Assembly: GCA_021324945.1 (NCBI GenBank)
Contig: JAJPID010000040.1
Span: 1-37,031, forward strand
Direction of reading: 5' to 3'
Length of the DNA stretch: 37,031 nucleotides
From: Lysobacterales bacterium
GTDB taxonomy: Bacteria; Pseudomonadota; Gammaproteobacteria; Xanthomonadales; Rhodanobacteraceae
Position 1 is the stretch's first letter. Each line of letters starts with the position of its first letter. Positions 5,995 through 14,255 of the stretch are shown here, piece after piece. Below the pieces are notes generated by a model, which made no database searches, was not told the DNA's origin, and saw only the letters and a program-made list of their open reading frames with translations. The translations under genes and the position numbers were made by a program.

Positions 5995-8472
5995 ATGTCC
6001 CGCAGTCGTTCTTCGCTCCAGATCAAGTTGCTTCCAGCCGCGCTGACAGCGGTGCTGGTGATGCTCGGTTCGGCCACCGTCGCGAACGCGCAGTATTACG
6101 ACCAAGGTTCTTCTCCGGATCAAAGTGCCCCGCAGTACGACAGCGCGCAACAGGCCGATCCTTCCAGCCGCGTCGCTCGGCTCGCCTATCTGTCCGGCGA
6201 CGTGGAATTTGCGCCGGCCGGCGTGAACGACTTCGGCAGCGCCGACGTCAACCGCCCGCTCACCACCGGCGATCGCCTGCTGACCGGCGACGACGGCCGC
6301 GCCGCGCTGGAACTGGGCGGTGCCGCGCTCCGCATCGATCACGGCAGCGCCTTCAATTTTCTCGATCTGAACGACACTACTGCACAGGTCGAACTTTCCC
6401 AAGGCACATTGAACCTGCGCGTGCGCACGCTCGGCGATGGCCAGACCTACGAGATCGACACACCGACCGTCGCCTTCGTCGCCAGCCAGCCCGGCATGTA
6501 TCGCGTCGATGTGGCGCCCGACGGCAGCGGCGCAATGGTGACGGTGTTCGGCGGCGCAGGCACGGTGTACGGCGAGAACGGCGTCAGCCGCGAGGTCGAT
6601 GCCGGGCAGTCGTACCGGTTCAACGACTCCGCGTTGACCGACGTGGATGTGGCCGCGCTGCCGGCGCCGGACGATTTCGACCGCTGGGCGGAAGCCCGCG
6701 ACAGCCGTTGGCAGAATTCCGTGTCACGCCGCTATGTCTCCGAAGACGTGATCGGTTACGACGATCTAGATCAATACGGCGATTGGCAGCCCACGCCGGA
6801 TTACGGCAACGTGTGGTTCCCCACGCAAGTGTCCGCGGGCTGGGCGCCGTATCGCGAAGGCCACTGGGTCTGGATCGATCCGTGGGGCTGGACCTGGGTG
6901 GACGACGAGCCTTGGGGCTTCGCGCCCTTCCACTATGGCCGCTGGGTGTACGTGCGCGACCGCTGGGGCTGGTGCCCGGGCCCGCGCGAATACCGGCCGG
7001 TGTACGCGCCGGCGTTGGTCGCTTTCGTAGGCGGTTCCGGTTTCTCGCTCTCGATCAACATCGGCGGCGGCGGGCCGGTCGGCTGGTTCCCACTGGGACC
7101 GCGTGACGTATACGTGCCGTGGTATCACGCTTCGCGCAACTACTTCACCAACGTCAACGTCACCAACATCCGCAACGTATATGTCAACAAGACGGTGATC
7201 AACAATTACTACGGCAGCTATGCGGCCAACCGCCCGCTGCCGGCGAACTATGCCTATCGCGGCGATCCGCATGCCTTCACCGCGGTGCCGCGCGACGTGT
7301 TCGCGGGTGCGCGTCCGGTGCGCGAAGCGGTGCTACACGTGACGCCCGCGGCCCTCGCCAAGGCGCAGATCGTACCGCCGCGCATCGCCCCGACGCAGGC
7401 GAGTCTGGCGATTCGTCCAGCCGCGCGCCCGATTCCAGCGCCTGTGGCGCGCGCATTCGATCGCACGGTCGTCGCGCGCCATGCGCCGCCGCCGCAACCC
7501 GTGCCGTTCGCCACACGCGAGCGCGTGATCGCGCAGCGCGGCGGCGCGCCGATCCCGGTGGCGCAGTTGCGTCAGATGCGTCAGCAGCAAGCGAACGCGC
7601 AACCCCAGCGTGTGAAAGTGGTCGCGCCCGCACCGCACGCCGCGGCGGCGTTGCCACCGATGAAACACGTGCCGAATTTATCTCCGAAGGAAATCGCGCG
7701 TCCGCCGGTGGCGCAAACGCCGATCCGCGGGCCGGAACAGACGCCGGGTCGCTATCCACCGGGCCAGGCGCACATCAGCCCGATCCAGGCGCCGGTGCAT
7801 CCTTCCAATGGCGCGACGCCACCCCCACGCGAAGCGCTGCGTCCCGGCGAACTGCCGTCGGCGCGCTTTGCGCATCCCGAGCGCAACATCAATCCTGCGG
7901 CTCCGCCACCCAACGAACAGCTACGCGCACTGGAACAGCAACGCGCGCAGACCGAGCAGCAACAGGCACAGATGCGCGGCGAACAGGCGCATCAACACGC
8001 GATGCAGGCTCAACAGGCGCAGCAACAGGCCGAACAGGCGCGCGCGCAGCAGGAACAGGCACAACAGCGCGAAGCGGAAGCGCGCCAACGCAATGATCAA
8101 ATACGCGCGCAACAGGAGCAGCAGCGTGCCGAGCAGGCCCGCGTGCAACAGGAGCAGCAAGCGCATCAGGCGCAAATCGAACAGCAGCGCGCCGAACAGG
8201 CACGCGCGCAACAGGAGGCGCAACAACGCGCCGTGGAAGCGCGTCAACGCGATGAGCAGATGCGCGCGCAGCAGGCACAGATGGAACAACAGCGTGCAGA
8301 ACAAGCCCGCATGCAGGAAGAACAGCAGGCGCGTCAAGCGCAAATGATGCAGCAGCGCGAAGAACAGATGCGGGCCGTGCAACAACAACACCCGCAACAT
8401 GCACCCCCTGCACCTCCGCAATCCAACCAACCGAAGAAGAAGGATCACGACCAGCAGGACAACGGTCACTGA
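5995..8472 (+). CDS. FecR/DUF6600 envelope protein with Gln/Ala-rich C-terminal tail
   Basis: The 825-aa product has a signal peptide (cleavage likely after ANA, residue 32). A FecR-type beta domain follows at about 55-185 (RLAYLSGDVEFAP, LTTGDRLLTGDDGRAALELG, IDTPTVAFVA). Next is the Trp/Gly-rich DUF6600 block at about 260-345, with repeated GHWVWIDPWGWTWV and GRWVYVRDRWGWCPGPREY. Then comes a Pro/Ala/Arg-rich stretch and a highly biased Gln/Ala/Arg/Glu tail (about 640-800) that should form a long helix or coiled coil. GGAG seven bases before the ATG at 5995 sets the start. Such proteins are common in Xanthomonadales and presumed to be periplasmic or outer-envelope; no enzymatic motif is visible and the function is unknown. 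The gene stands alone and ends in a strong terminator. It could be a structural or scaffold protein. Confidence 0.85.
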   Translation: MSRSRSSLQIKLLPAALTAVLVMLGSATVANAQYYDQGSSPDQSAPQYDSAQQADPSSRVARLAYLSGDVEFAPAGVNDFGSADVNRPLTTGDRLLTGDDGRAALELGGAALRIDHGSAFNFLDLNDTTAQVELSQGTLNLRVRTLGDGQTYEIDTPTVAFVASQPGMYRVDVAPDGSGAMVTVFGGAGTVYGENGVSREVDAGQSYRFNDSALTDVDVAALPAPDDFDRWAEARDSRWQNSVSRRYVSEDVIGYDDLDQYGDWQPTPDYGNVWFPTQVSAGWAPYREGHWVWIDPWGWTWVDDEPWGFAPFHYGRWVYVRDRWGWCPGPREYRPVYAPALVAFVGGSGFSLSINIGGGGPVGWFPLGPRDVYVPWYHASRNYFTNVNVTNIRNVYVNKTVINNYYGSYAANRPLPANYAYRGDPHAFTAVPRDVFAGARPVREAVLHVTPAALAKAQIVPPRIAPTQASLAIRPAARPIPAPVARAFDRTVVARHAPPPQPVPFATRERVIAQRGGAPIPVAQLRQMRQQQANAQPQRVKVVAPAPHAAAALPPMKHVPNLSPKEIARPPVAQTPIRGPEQTPGRYPPGQAHISPIQAPVHPSNGATPPPREALRPGELPSARFAHPERNINPAAPPPNEQLRALEQQRAQTEQQQAQMRGEQAHQHAMQAQQAQQQAEQARAQQEQAQQREAEARQRNDQIRAQQEQQRAEQARVQQEQQAHQAQIEQQRAEQARAQQEAQQRAVEARQRDEQMRAQQAQMEQQRAEQARMQEEQQARQAQMMQQREEQMRAVQQQHPQHAPPAPPQSNQPKKKDHDQQDNGH
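7912..8390 (+). repeat. Degenerate Gln/Ala/Arg-rich coding repeat
   Basis: This stretch inside the DUF6600 gene is built from imperfect units such as EQQRAEQARAQQEQ, spaced by EARQRDEQMRAQQ. The codons are mainly CAG/CAA, GCG and CGC, giving a low-complexity tract open to slippage or length change. It continues in frame with no break. Confidence 0.8.
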
Positions 8473-8485
8473 CCCGACACCTTGC

Positions 8486-8526
8486 AACGCCCGCGGAGCT
8501 TCGGCTTCGCGGGCGTTTCTTTTTTG
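8486..8526 (+). terminator. Rho-independent terminator of the DUF6600 gene
   Basis: A perfect 10-bp stem, AACGCCCGCG (8486-8495) with CGCGGGCGTT (8508-8517), carries an inner AGC-TTCG-GCT hairpin and is followed by a T-rich run to 8525. It lies 14 nt after the stop and closes transcription before thiS. Confidence 0.9.
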
Positions 8527-8554
8527 CACGCCGCGCGAGCGCTAGAATGAGCGA

Positions 8555-8755
8555 ATGCAAATCCTCTTGAATGGCGCGCCGCGCGATTGCGCACAAGGCA
8601 TCACCATTGCATCGCTGCTGGAAGAAACCGATTACGGCGGCGGACGTGTAGCGGTGGAAGTCAACCGCGAAATCGTGCCGCGCAGTCTGCACGTCAAATA
8701 TGTCTTGAGCGAAGGCGATCGCGTGGAGATCATCCAGGCGGTGGGTGGAGGGTGA
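8555..8755 (+). CDS. thiS: Sulfur carrier protein ThiS
   Basis: This 66-aa ubiquitin-like protein ends in the required Gly-Gly (QAVGGG). In thiamine synthesis its C-terminal thiocarboxylate gives sulfur to the thiazole ring made by ThiG. Family marks are MQILLNG, TIASLLEE, VAVEVNREIVPRS and LSEGDRVEIIQAVGGG. No good Shine-Dalgarno sequence precedes the ATG. A -10-like TAGAAT at 8543-8548 would place the transcript start almost on the ATG, so the message may be leaderless; the -35 match is weak. thiG follows 200 bp later, separated by an inverted-repeat element. No thiamine-pyrophosphate riboswitch is visible in the short upstream gap. Confidence 0.95.
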   Translation: MQILLNGAPRDCAQGITIASLLEETDYGGGRVAVEVNREIVPRSLHVKYVLSEGDRVEIIQAVGGG

Positions 8756-8870
8756 GAAGCAGCGCTAACGCGATGCTTGACTGCCAAGGCAAGATGCCGG
8801 AGCGAACCCGAAGGTTGCCCTAAGGCCGAGCGCCATTCATGAAGCGGGTAATGGCATCGCGTGCTGCTTC
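8756..8870. repeat. 115-bp inverted-repeat (MITE/REP-like) element between thiS and thiG
   Basis: The left end GAAGCAGC-(4 nt)-ACGCGATGC (8756-8776) is the reverse complement of the right end GCATCGCGTGCTGCTTC (8854-8870), apart from the four extra bases. Inner inverted repeats are also present: GCCATT (8832-8837) with AATGGC (8850-8855), and AACC-CGA-AGGTT. It begins at the base right after the thiS stop. No coding capacity is seen. It could be a non-autonomous palindromic mobile element or a structured RNA in the thi transcript. The rest of the gap (8871-8955) shows nothing recognisable. Confidence 0.6.
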
Positions 8871-8955
8871 GCACGTCCGCACATGGATGTGCCAGTGGAC
8901 GCCACTCACCACGAATGGTTGCTTACCTGGGAGCTTTATCTGCTGAACGAAAACA

Positions 8956-9768
8956 ATGAACGCGCTTCCGAAAACTTTGCACGGCAATGTTGACGATTCA
9001 CTCTTGATCGCTGGCCGCGCGTATGCCTCGCGCCTGCTCTCCGGCACGGGCAAGTACAAGGATCTGGATGAAACGCGCCGCGCCACGCAGGCCGCAGGCG
9101 CGCAGATCGTCACCGTCGCGATCCGGCGCACCAACATCGGCCAGAACAGGGACGAACCGAATCTGTTGGACGTGCTGCCGCCCAACGAATTCACGATCCT
9201 GCCCAATACCGCCGGTTGCTACACCGCGGAAGACGCGCTGCGCACCTGCCGCCTCGCGCGCGAATTGCTGGATGGACATTCGCTCGTGAAGCTGGAGGTG
9301 CTGGGCGATCAGAAGACGTTGTTTCCCGATGTGGTACAGACACTGAAAGCTGCCGAACAACTGGTCGCGGAAAAATTCGAAGTGATGGTCTACACCAGCG
9401 ACGATCCGATCCTTGCCAAACGTCTGGAGGAAATCGGCTGTGTCGCGGTGATGCCGCTGGCCGCGCCGATCGGTTCGGGCCTGGGCATCCAGAACAAGTA
9501 CAACCTGATGGAGATCGTCGAGAACGCGCGCGTGCCGATCATCGTCGATGCCGGCGTGGGCACCGCATCCGATGCCGCCATCGCGATGGAACTCGGCTGC
9601 GATGGCGTACTGATGAACACCGCGATCGCCGCTGCGCGCGATCCTGTGCGTATGGCGCATGCGATGAAGCTGGCAGTGCAAGCCGGCCGCGCAGCGTTTC
9701 TGGCGGGACGCATCCCGCGCAAGCGCTATGCTTCGGCGTCGAGTCCGGTGGATGGCACCATCGAGTGA
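8956..9768 (+). CDS. thiG: Thiazole synthase ThiG
   Basis: This 270-aa cytoplasmic TIM-barrel enzyme makes the thiazole phosphate of thiamine from 1-deoxy-xylulose 5-phosphate, dehydroglycine and ThiS thiocarboxylate. Visible marks are [10 protein letters not shown] near the start, the Schiff-base lysine in LVKLEVL (K112), [26 protein letters not shown], the phosphate-binding [14 protein letters not shown] and [11 protein letters not shown]. The length is typical. It is downstream of thiS, and its stop overlaps the GTG start of trmB by four bases, so thiG and trmB are coupled. The order thiS-thiG-trmB is common in gammaproteobacteria of this group. Confidence 0.97.
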   Translation: MNALPKTLHGNVDDSLLIAGRAYASRLLSGTGKYKDLDETRRATQAAGAQIVTVAIRRTNIGQNRDEPNLLDVLPPNEFTILPNTAGCYTAEDALRTCRLARELLDGHSLVKLEVLGDQKTLFPDVVQTLKAAEQLVAEKFEVMVYTSDDPILAKRLEEIGCVAVMPLAAPIGSGLGIQNKYNLMEIVENARVPIIVDAGVGTASDAAIAMELGCDGVLMNTAIAAARDPVRMAHAMKLAVQAGRAAFLAGRIPRKRYASASSPVDGTIE

Positions 9769-10505
9769 TCAACGAAACCGATTCGCACGATTTCTCCCAC
9801 CCCAACCCACCCCGGCAAGCAGAGGAGGGAGACAATCGCCGCAAGATCCGAAGTTTTGTATTGCGCGAGGGTCGAATAACTCCGGCTCAGCGACGCGCGT
9901 TCGAACAGCACTGGCCGCGTTTCGGCATCGAGTACACCGGCGAGCCGCGCGATCTCGACGCGTTGTTCGGCAGGCATGCGCCACGCGTGCTGGAGATCGG
10001 CTTCGGCAATGGCGAAGCGCTGGCGCGGGCCAGCGAGCACGATCCGGCGCGTGATCATCTCGGCATCGAAGTGCATCGTCCGGGTATTGGGAGGCTGATG
10101 AATGCGCTGGCAACACGCGATGCGCGCAATGTGCGGCTGTGGAATCACGACGCGGTCGAAGTATTGGAGAACGAAATCCCACCGGACTCGCTGGATGAGG
10201 TGCGCATCTGGTTTCCAGATCCTTGGCACAAGAAGCGTCACCACAAGCGCCGGCTGATTCAGTCCGCATTCGTCCAGTTGCTTGGCCGCCGTGTCAAACT
10301 CGGCGGACTCTTGCATTTGGCGACCGACTGGGCGGACTATGCCGAACAGATGCGCGAGGTGCTGGATGCGAGTCCGGCATGGCGCAATCGAAACGGGGGC
10401 AACGGCTATGCGCAGCGGCCGTCATGGCGCATCGAAACGCGTTTCGGGCAGCGCGGTCACAAGCTCGGGCATGGAGTCTTCGACCTGCTCTACGACCGTG
10501 TGTGA
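9765..10505 (+). CDS. trmB: tRNA (guanine-N7-)-methyltransferase TrmB
   Basis: The 246-aa product is the SAM-dependent enzyme that makes m7G46 in tRNA. Marks are the SAM-binding [26 protein letters not shown], the catalytic [20 protein letters not shown], segments around [15 protein letters not shown], and the C-terminal [17 protein letters not shown]. The start is the GTG at 9765, which overlaps the thiG stop as GTGA. Recognised TrmB sequence begins around [18 protein letters not shown] (residue ~25); the residues before it include a Pro-rich [13 protein letters not shown] encoded by a repeat-like DNA stretch (9794-9831). The unusual N-terminal insert is probably tolerated. Function is secure. 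Confidence 0.95.
   Translation: MINETDSHDFSHPNPPRQAEEGDNRRKIRSFVLREGRITPAQRRAFEQHWPRFGIEYTGEPRDLDALFGRHAPRVLEIGFGNGEALARASEHDPARDHLGIEVHRPGIGRLMNALATRDARNVRLWNHDAVEVLENEIPPDSLDEVRIWFPDPWHKKRHHKRRLIQSAFVQLLGRRVKLGGLLHLATDWADYAEQMREVLDASPAWRNRNGGNGYAQRPSWRIETRFGQRGHKLGHGVFDLLYDRV
9794..9831. repeat. Possible dispersed intergenic repeat inside the 5' end of trmB
   Basis: The segment starts with CTCCC and ends with GGGAG, with a C-rich left arm (CACCCCAACCCACCCC), a GGCAAGC centre and a GGAGGG right arm. It resembles widespread bacterial intergenic repeats of the type CCCCAACCCCTCTCCC-GCAAG-GGGAGAGGG. Here it is read in frame as Ser-His-Pro-Asn-Pro-Pro-Arg-Gln. The likeness is from memory of the repeat type, not a search. 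Confidence 0.4.
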
Positions 10506-10566
10506 GTTCGCTCGCGCGCGTGTCGCCGCCGTGTCCATTGCAACCTACTTGATCTGATCCGGCGCG

Positions 10567-12420
10567 ATGGATCTGACCCTCACCCCCGACATGATCCTGG
10601 TGCTCGGGCTGGTCGGCTTCACCATCGCGATGCTGGTGCTGGAGTGGGTGCGCGCCGATGTGCTGGCGGTGCTGATCGTGGTGGTGATCGGCATCACCGG
10701 CCTGCTGCCGCTGGATCAGTTGTTCGAAGGCTTCGCCGGCAATGCGGTGATCTCGCTGATCGCGGTGATGATCATGGGCGCCGGTCTGGATCGCACCGGC
10801 GTGTTGAACAAAGCCGCGTCACTGATTCTGCGCCTAGCGCGCGGCGTGGAGTCGCGTCTGTCGCTGGCGATCAACGCGATGGCCGGCGGACTGTCGTCGA
10901 TCATCCAGAGCCAGGCGCTGTCGGCCTTGTTCCTGCCGGTGATCAGCCGCGTATCGGCGCGCACCGGCGTGCCGCTGCGGCGCATGTTGCTGCCGATGGC
11001 TTTCATGATCCTCGCCGGCACCAACACCACCTTGATCTCCAATTCGCCGCTGATCCTGCTCAATGATCTGATCGCGAGCGCTGACAGAAATCTTCCGCCA
11101 GGTGCGCAGACGATCGAACCCTTCGGTTTGTTCGCGGTGACGCCCGTCGGCCTGTTGCTGCTATTCGCGGGGTTGGGGTTTTTCGCGCTGTTCACGCGCA
11201 AGCTGCTGCCCGACACCGAAGCCGAACAACCGAAGGTCACGCCCGGCCGCACCGAAAGCTATTTTGCACAGACCTACGGCCTCGAGGGCGAAGTGATCGA
11301 GCTCACCGTCACCGCAGAGAGCCCGCTGGTCGGCATGAGCGTGAACGAGGCCGAATCATTGACCGGCGGACCGCCGATTCTCGCGATCAAGAACGGCAAC
11401 GAATCGCGCCTCGCGCCGCCGGGCGACCAACTGATCTGGGTCGGCACGGTGTTGGGCGTGCTCGGGCCGCGCCCGCAGGTGACGGATTTCGCGCAGGCGC
11501 AGAACTGCCGCGTCAGCGGTCGTTTGCGCGCGCTGGCGGACATGTTCAACCCCACGCGTGCCGGCATTTCCGAGGCGGTAATCCCGCCCTCTTCGCGCTT
11601 CATCAAGCAGGAAGTGGGTGCATTGCGATTGCGCAAGCGTTATGGCATTTCCGTGCTGGCGGTGAACCGCGGCGATCAGGTATTCCGCGGCGAGGACGTA
11701 CGCAAGACCGCGCTGCGTGCCGGCGACACATTAGTGCTGCACAGCTTCTGGCGCGATCTGCAACTGGCCGCCGAGGACCGCGACCTGGTTCCAGTCACCG
11801 ACATTCCCTCCGAGGAACAGCGGCCGAGCAAGATTTGGCACGCGCTGATCTTCTTTGGACTCGCGATGGCGCTCGCGCTGTTCGCGGGCTTGCGTCTGTC
11901 GGTAGCGATGATGACCGGTGCGATCGGCATGCTGCTGACCGGCGTGCTGAACATGGACGAGGCGTATTCGGCGATCAACTGGCGCACGATCTTCATCACC
12001 GCGTGTCTGATTCCACTCGGCTGGACTATGGATTCCACCGGCGCGGCGGCGTGGCTTGCGCAGGAAATCCTGCATCACTCGGGCGGCCTGCCGCAGTGGG
12101 TGCTGCAGGCGGGCGTGGCGATCCTGGCGCTGCTGTTCTCGCAGGTGATGTCGAACGTCGGCGCGACCGTGATGATGGTGCCGATGGCGATCAACATCGC
12201 CTTGGCTTCCGGCGGCAATCCCGGGTTGTACGCGATGCTGGTGGCGATCTCGACCTCGAACACGTTCCTGATCCCAAGCGCCAGCCCGGTGCTGCTGATC
12301 GTCGCCGGGCCTGGCGGTTATCGCACCAAGGACTTCATGCGTGTCGGTCTGCCGCTGACGATCATCCTTCTCGTATTGAGCCTGATCGGTGTGAACCTAC
12401 TGTTCAAATTCCACGTTTGA
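10567..12420 (+). CDS. SLC13/DASS-type transporter with two RCK_C (TrkA-C) domains
   Basis: This 617-aa inner-membrane protein has hydrophobic transport halves at about 8-215 and 425-617, separated by a soluble insert. The insert contains two TrkA-C-like domains: about 240-300 (EVIELTVTAESPLVGMSV) and about 336-405 (SEAVIPPSSRFIKQEVGALR). DASS-type binding motifs are seen as ILAGTNTTLISNSPLILL in the first half and SNVGATVMMVP with STSNTFLIPSASP in the second. Family members carry dicarboxylates, sulfate or related anions with sodium or protons; the RCK_C version is often annotated only as 'SLC13 family permease'. The substrate cannot be told. It starts 61 nt after trmB. No strong ribosome-binding site is visible. 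Confidence 0.85.
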   Translation: MDLTLTPDMILVLGLVGFTIAMLVLEWVRADVLAVLIVVVIGITGLLPLDQLFEGFAGNAVISLIAVMIMGAGLDRTGVLNKAASLILRLARGVESRLSLAINAMAGGLSSIIQSQALSALFLPVISRVSARTGVPLRRMLLPMAFMILAGTNTTLISNSPLILLNDLIASADRNLPPGAQTIEPFGLFAVTPVGLLLLFAGLGFFALFTRKLLPDTEAEQPKVTPGRTESYFAQTYGLEGEVIELTVTAESPLVGMSVNEAESLTGGPPILAIKNGNESRLAPPGDQLIWVGTVLGVLGPRPQVTDFAQAQNCRVSGRLRALADMFNPTRAGISEAVIPPSSRFIKQEVGALRLRKRYGISVLAVNRGDQVFRGEDVRKTALRAGDTLVLHSFWRDLQLAAEDRDLVPVTDIPSEEQRPSKIWHALIFFGLAMALALFAGLRLSVAMMTGAIGMLLTGVLNMDEAYSAINWRTIFITACLIPLGWTMDSTGAAAWLAQEILHHSGGLPQWVLQAGVAILALLFSQVMSNVGATVMMVPMAINIALASGGNPGLYAMLVAISTSNTFLIPSASPVLLIVAGPGGYRTKDFMRVGLPLTIILLVLSLIGVNLLFKFHV

Positions 12421-12432
12421 ACGCGGATCATT

Positions 12433-12449
12433 GCGGGCCCTCGGCCCGC
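12433..12449 (+). terminator. Weak candidate terminator hairpin after the SLC13 gene
   Basis: GCGGGCC-CTC-GGCCCGC forms a perfect 7-bp, GC-only stem 13 nt after the stop. The following bases (CGCTTGCATTC) have no clear T run, so it may only slow transcription or protect an RNA end. Confidence 0.35.
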
Positions 12450-12566
12450 CGCTTGCATTCGCAACGTGCGCCGGGAATTCCGGCACTGACTAAACGCTTT
12501 CGATCTGCCATCATCCGCGGCTTTCGCGCCATGGATGGTCTCGCTCAACGAGGGGTCGCTCCATCC

Positions 12567-14183
12567 ATGTCAAACGAATTCGCCATTCGGCGCCACGTCG
12601 GCGCGTGGGCGCTGATGTTCACGGGCTTGGGCTCGATCATCGGGTCGGGCTGGCTGTTCGGCGCCTGGCGCGCGGCGCAACTGGCTGGCCCCGGCGCGAT
12701 CTGGGCCTGGGTGATCGGGGCGGTCGTGATCCTGGTGATCGCGATCACCTACGCGGAGCTTGGCGCGATGTTTCCCGAATCCGGCGGCATGGTGCGCTAC
12801 GGCCACTATTCGCATGGTTCGCTGGTCGGCTTCATCGCCGCGTGGGCCAACTGGATCGCGATCGCTTCCGTAATTCCGGTGGAAGCCGAAGCCTCGGTGC
12901 AGTACATGGCCTCGTGGAAATGGGCCTGGGCGCAGGATCTGTTTCATCGCGCGCCCGGCGGCAAAGGCGAGCTAAGCCATACGGGCCTCGCGATCGCCGC
13001 GGCGCTGGTGATCGTGTATTTCCTGCTGAATTTCTGGAGCGTGAAGCTGTTCGCCAAGACGAACGCGGCGATCACGTTCTACAAGTTGATCGTGCCAGCG
13101 CTCACGGCGATCGCGTTGATGGCGACTTCGTTTCACCCGGAAAATTTCCACGTCGGCGCGCACGGCGGTCTTCACGCGATCAGCATTTCGGCCGTGCTGA
13201 CGGCGGTGGCGATCAGCGGCATCGTTTTCAGCTTCAATGGATTCCAGAGTCCGGTGAACCTGGCCGGTGAGGCGCGCGACCCGGGCCGCAACGTGCCGTT
13301 CGCGGTGATCGGTTCGATTCTGTTGGCGACGGTCGTCTATCTGTTGCTGCAGATCGCGTTTCTCGGCGCGGTCGATCCGGCGCAGATCGCAAGCGGCGGC
13401 TGGGCCTCGCTCAATTACAGCTCGCCCTTCGCGCAACTGGCGCTGGCGTTGAATCTCAACGTATTAGCGCTGCTGCTGTATTCGGATGCCTTCATCAGCC
13501 CCAGCGGCACGGGCGCGACATACACTGCGACCACCGCGCGCATGATCTACGGCATGGAGCGCAACGGCACACTGCCCGCGGTGTTCGGCAAGGTGCACCC
13601 GCGCTGGGGCATTCCGCGGCCGGCGATGTGGTTGAACCTCGTCGTCGCCTATCTTTTCATGTTCTTCTTCCGCGGCTGGGCGACGCTCGCCGAAGTGATT
13701 TCGGTCGCTACGATCATTTCGTATTTGACCGGACCCGTCAGCGTGGCGGTGCTACGCCGCACTGCGCCGGAACTGCGCCGGCCATTGCGCATTCCGGGAC
13801 TGACATTGGTTGCCGGTTGCGCCTTCGTGTTCTCGACCGAACTGCTGTACTGGGCGCGCTGGCCGCGTACCGGCGAGATCATTCTGCTGATGGTGGTCGC
13901 GCTGCCGATCTGGTTCTACTACACGGCCAAGCGCGGCCGCCTGCATTTTGGTCAGCAGGTGCGCGGCGCGGCGTGGCTGATCGTCTACCTGCCGGTTATC
14001 GCCGCGTTGTCGTACATCGGAAGCACACGCTTCGGCGGATTGGACTGGATTCCATTTGGCTGGGATCTCCTGATCGTCGCGATCGCAGGCGTGATCTTCT
14101 TCGTCTGGGGACTGGCCTGCGGCTGGCGCACCCCGGATGTCGAGCGCGCGGTCGCCGATCCTGCGGCGATGTTGAAGGATTGA
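12567..14183 (+). CDS. APC-superfamily amino acid permease
   Basis: This 538-aa inner-membrane protein has about 12 hydrophobic segments. The first contains the APC signature MFTGLGSIIGSGWLFGAW, the unwound Gly-rich part of TM1 that binds the amino acid backbone. TM6 resembles GIVFSFNGFQSPVNLAGE, and a characteristic loop is EARDPGRNVPFAVIGS. It ends WGLACGWRTPDVERAVADP. The amino acid carried cannot be decided. The ATG at 12567 (MSNEFAIRRHVGAWAL) is chosen because family sequence starts there; an in-frame ATG at 12531 would add twelve residues. AGGGG lies 11 nt upstream, a little far. Its 3' end meets a REP-like palindrome and the convergent hom gene. Confidence 0.85.
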   Translation: MSNEFAIRRHVGAWALMFTGLGSIIGSGWLFGAWRAAQLAGPGAIWAWVIGAVVILVIAITYAELGAMFPESGGMVRYGHYSHGSLVGFIAAWANWIAIASVIPVEAEASVQYMASWKWAWAQDLFHRAPGGKGELSHTGLAIAAALVIVYFLLNFWSVKLFAKTNAAITFYKLIVPALTAIALMATSFHPENFHVGAHGGLHAISISAVLTAVAISGIVFSFNGFQSPVNLAGEARDPGRNVPFAVIGSILLATVVYLLLQIAFLGAVDPAQIASGGWASLNYSSPFAQLALALNLNVLALLLYSDAFISPSGTGATYTATTARMIYGMERNGTLPAVFGKVHPRWGIPRPAMWLNLVVAYLFMFFFRGWATLAEVISVATIISYLTGPVSVAVLRRTAPELRRPLRIPGLTLVAGCAFVFSTELLYWARWPRTGEIILLMVVALPIWFYYTAKRGRLHFGQQVRGAAWLIVYLPVIAALSYIGSTRFGGLDWIPFGWDLLIVAIAGVIFFVWGLACGWRTPDVERAVADPAAMLKD

Positions 14184-14190
14184 TGCGAAT

Positions 14191-14252
14191 GCAGGAAGCA
14201 GCTTGCTGGCGACTATCCCTTGCAAGCAAGTTGCTCGCCAGCAAGCTCCTGC
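14191..14252. repeat. REP-like palindrome between convergent genes
   Basis: The left arm GCAGGAAGCAGCTTGCTGGCGA and right arm TCGCCAGCAAGCTCCTGC are near-complementary; shared cores are AGCTTGCTGGCGA and TCGCCAGCAAGCT. A second small repeat (TTGCAAGCAAGTTGC) lies in the loop. This is the form of REP elements in Pseudomonas and Xanthomonadales genomes. It fills the space between the APC gene and hom and may act as a two-way terminator or RNA-stabilising structure. Confidence 0.65.
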
Positions 14253-14255
14253 AAA

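Noticed and set aside
8473-8554. Thiamine-pyrophosphate riboswitch before thiS
   Set aside because: The gap holds a terminator and about 30 bases only; no THI-box core (CTGAGA or ACCTGAT-like) is visible.
8820-9206. Minus-strand open frame ending in the thiS-thiG gap
   Set aside because: Most of it is antisense to thiG; the part in the gap matches nothing I can name and has no start signal.
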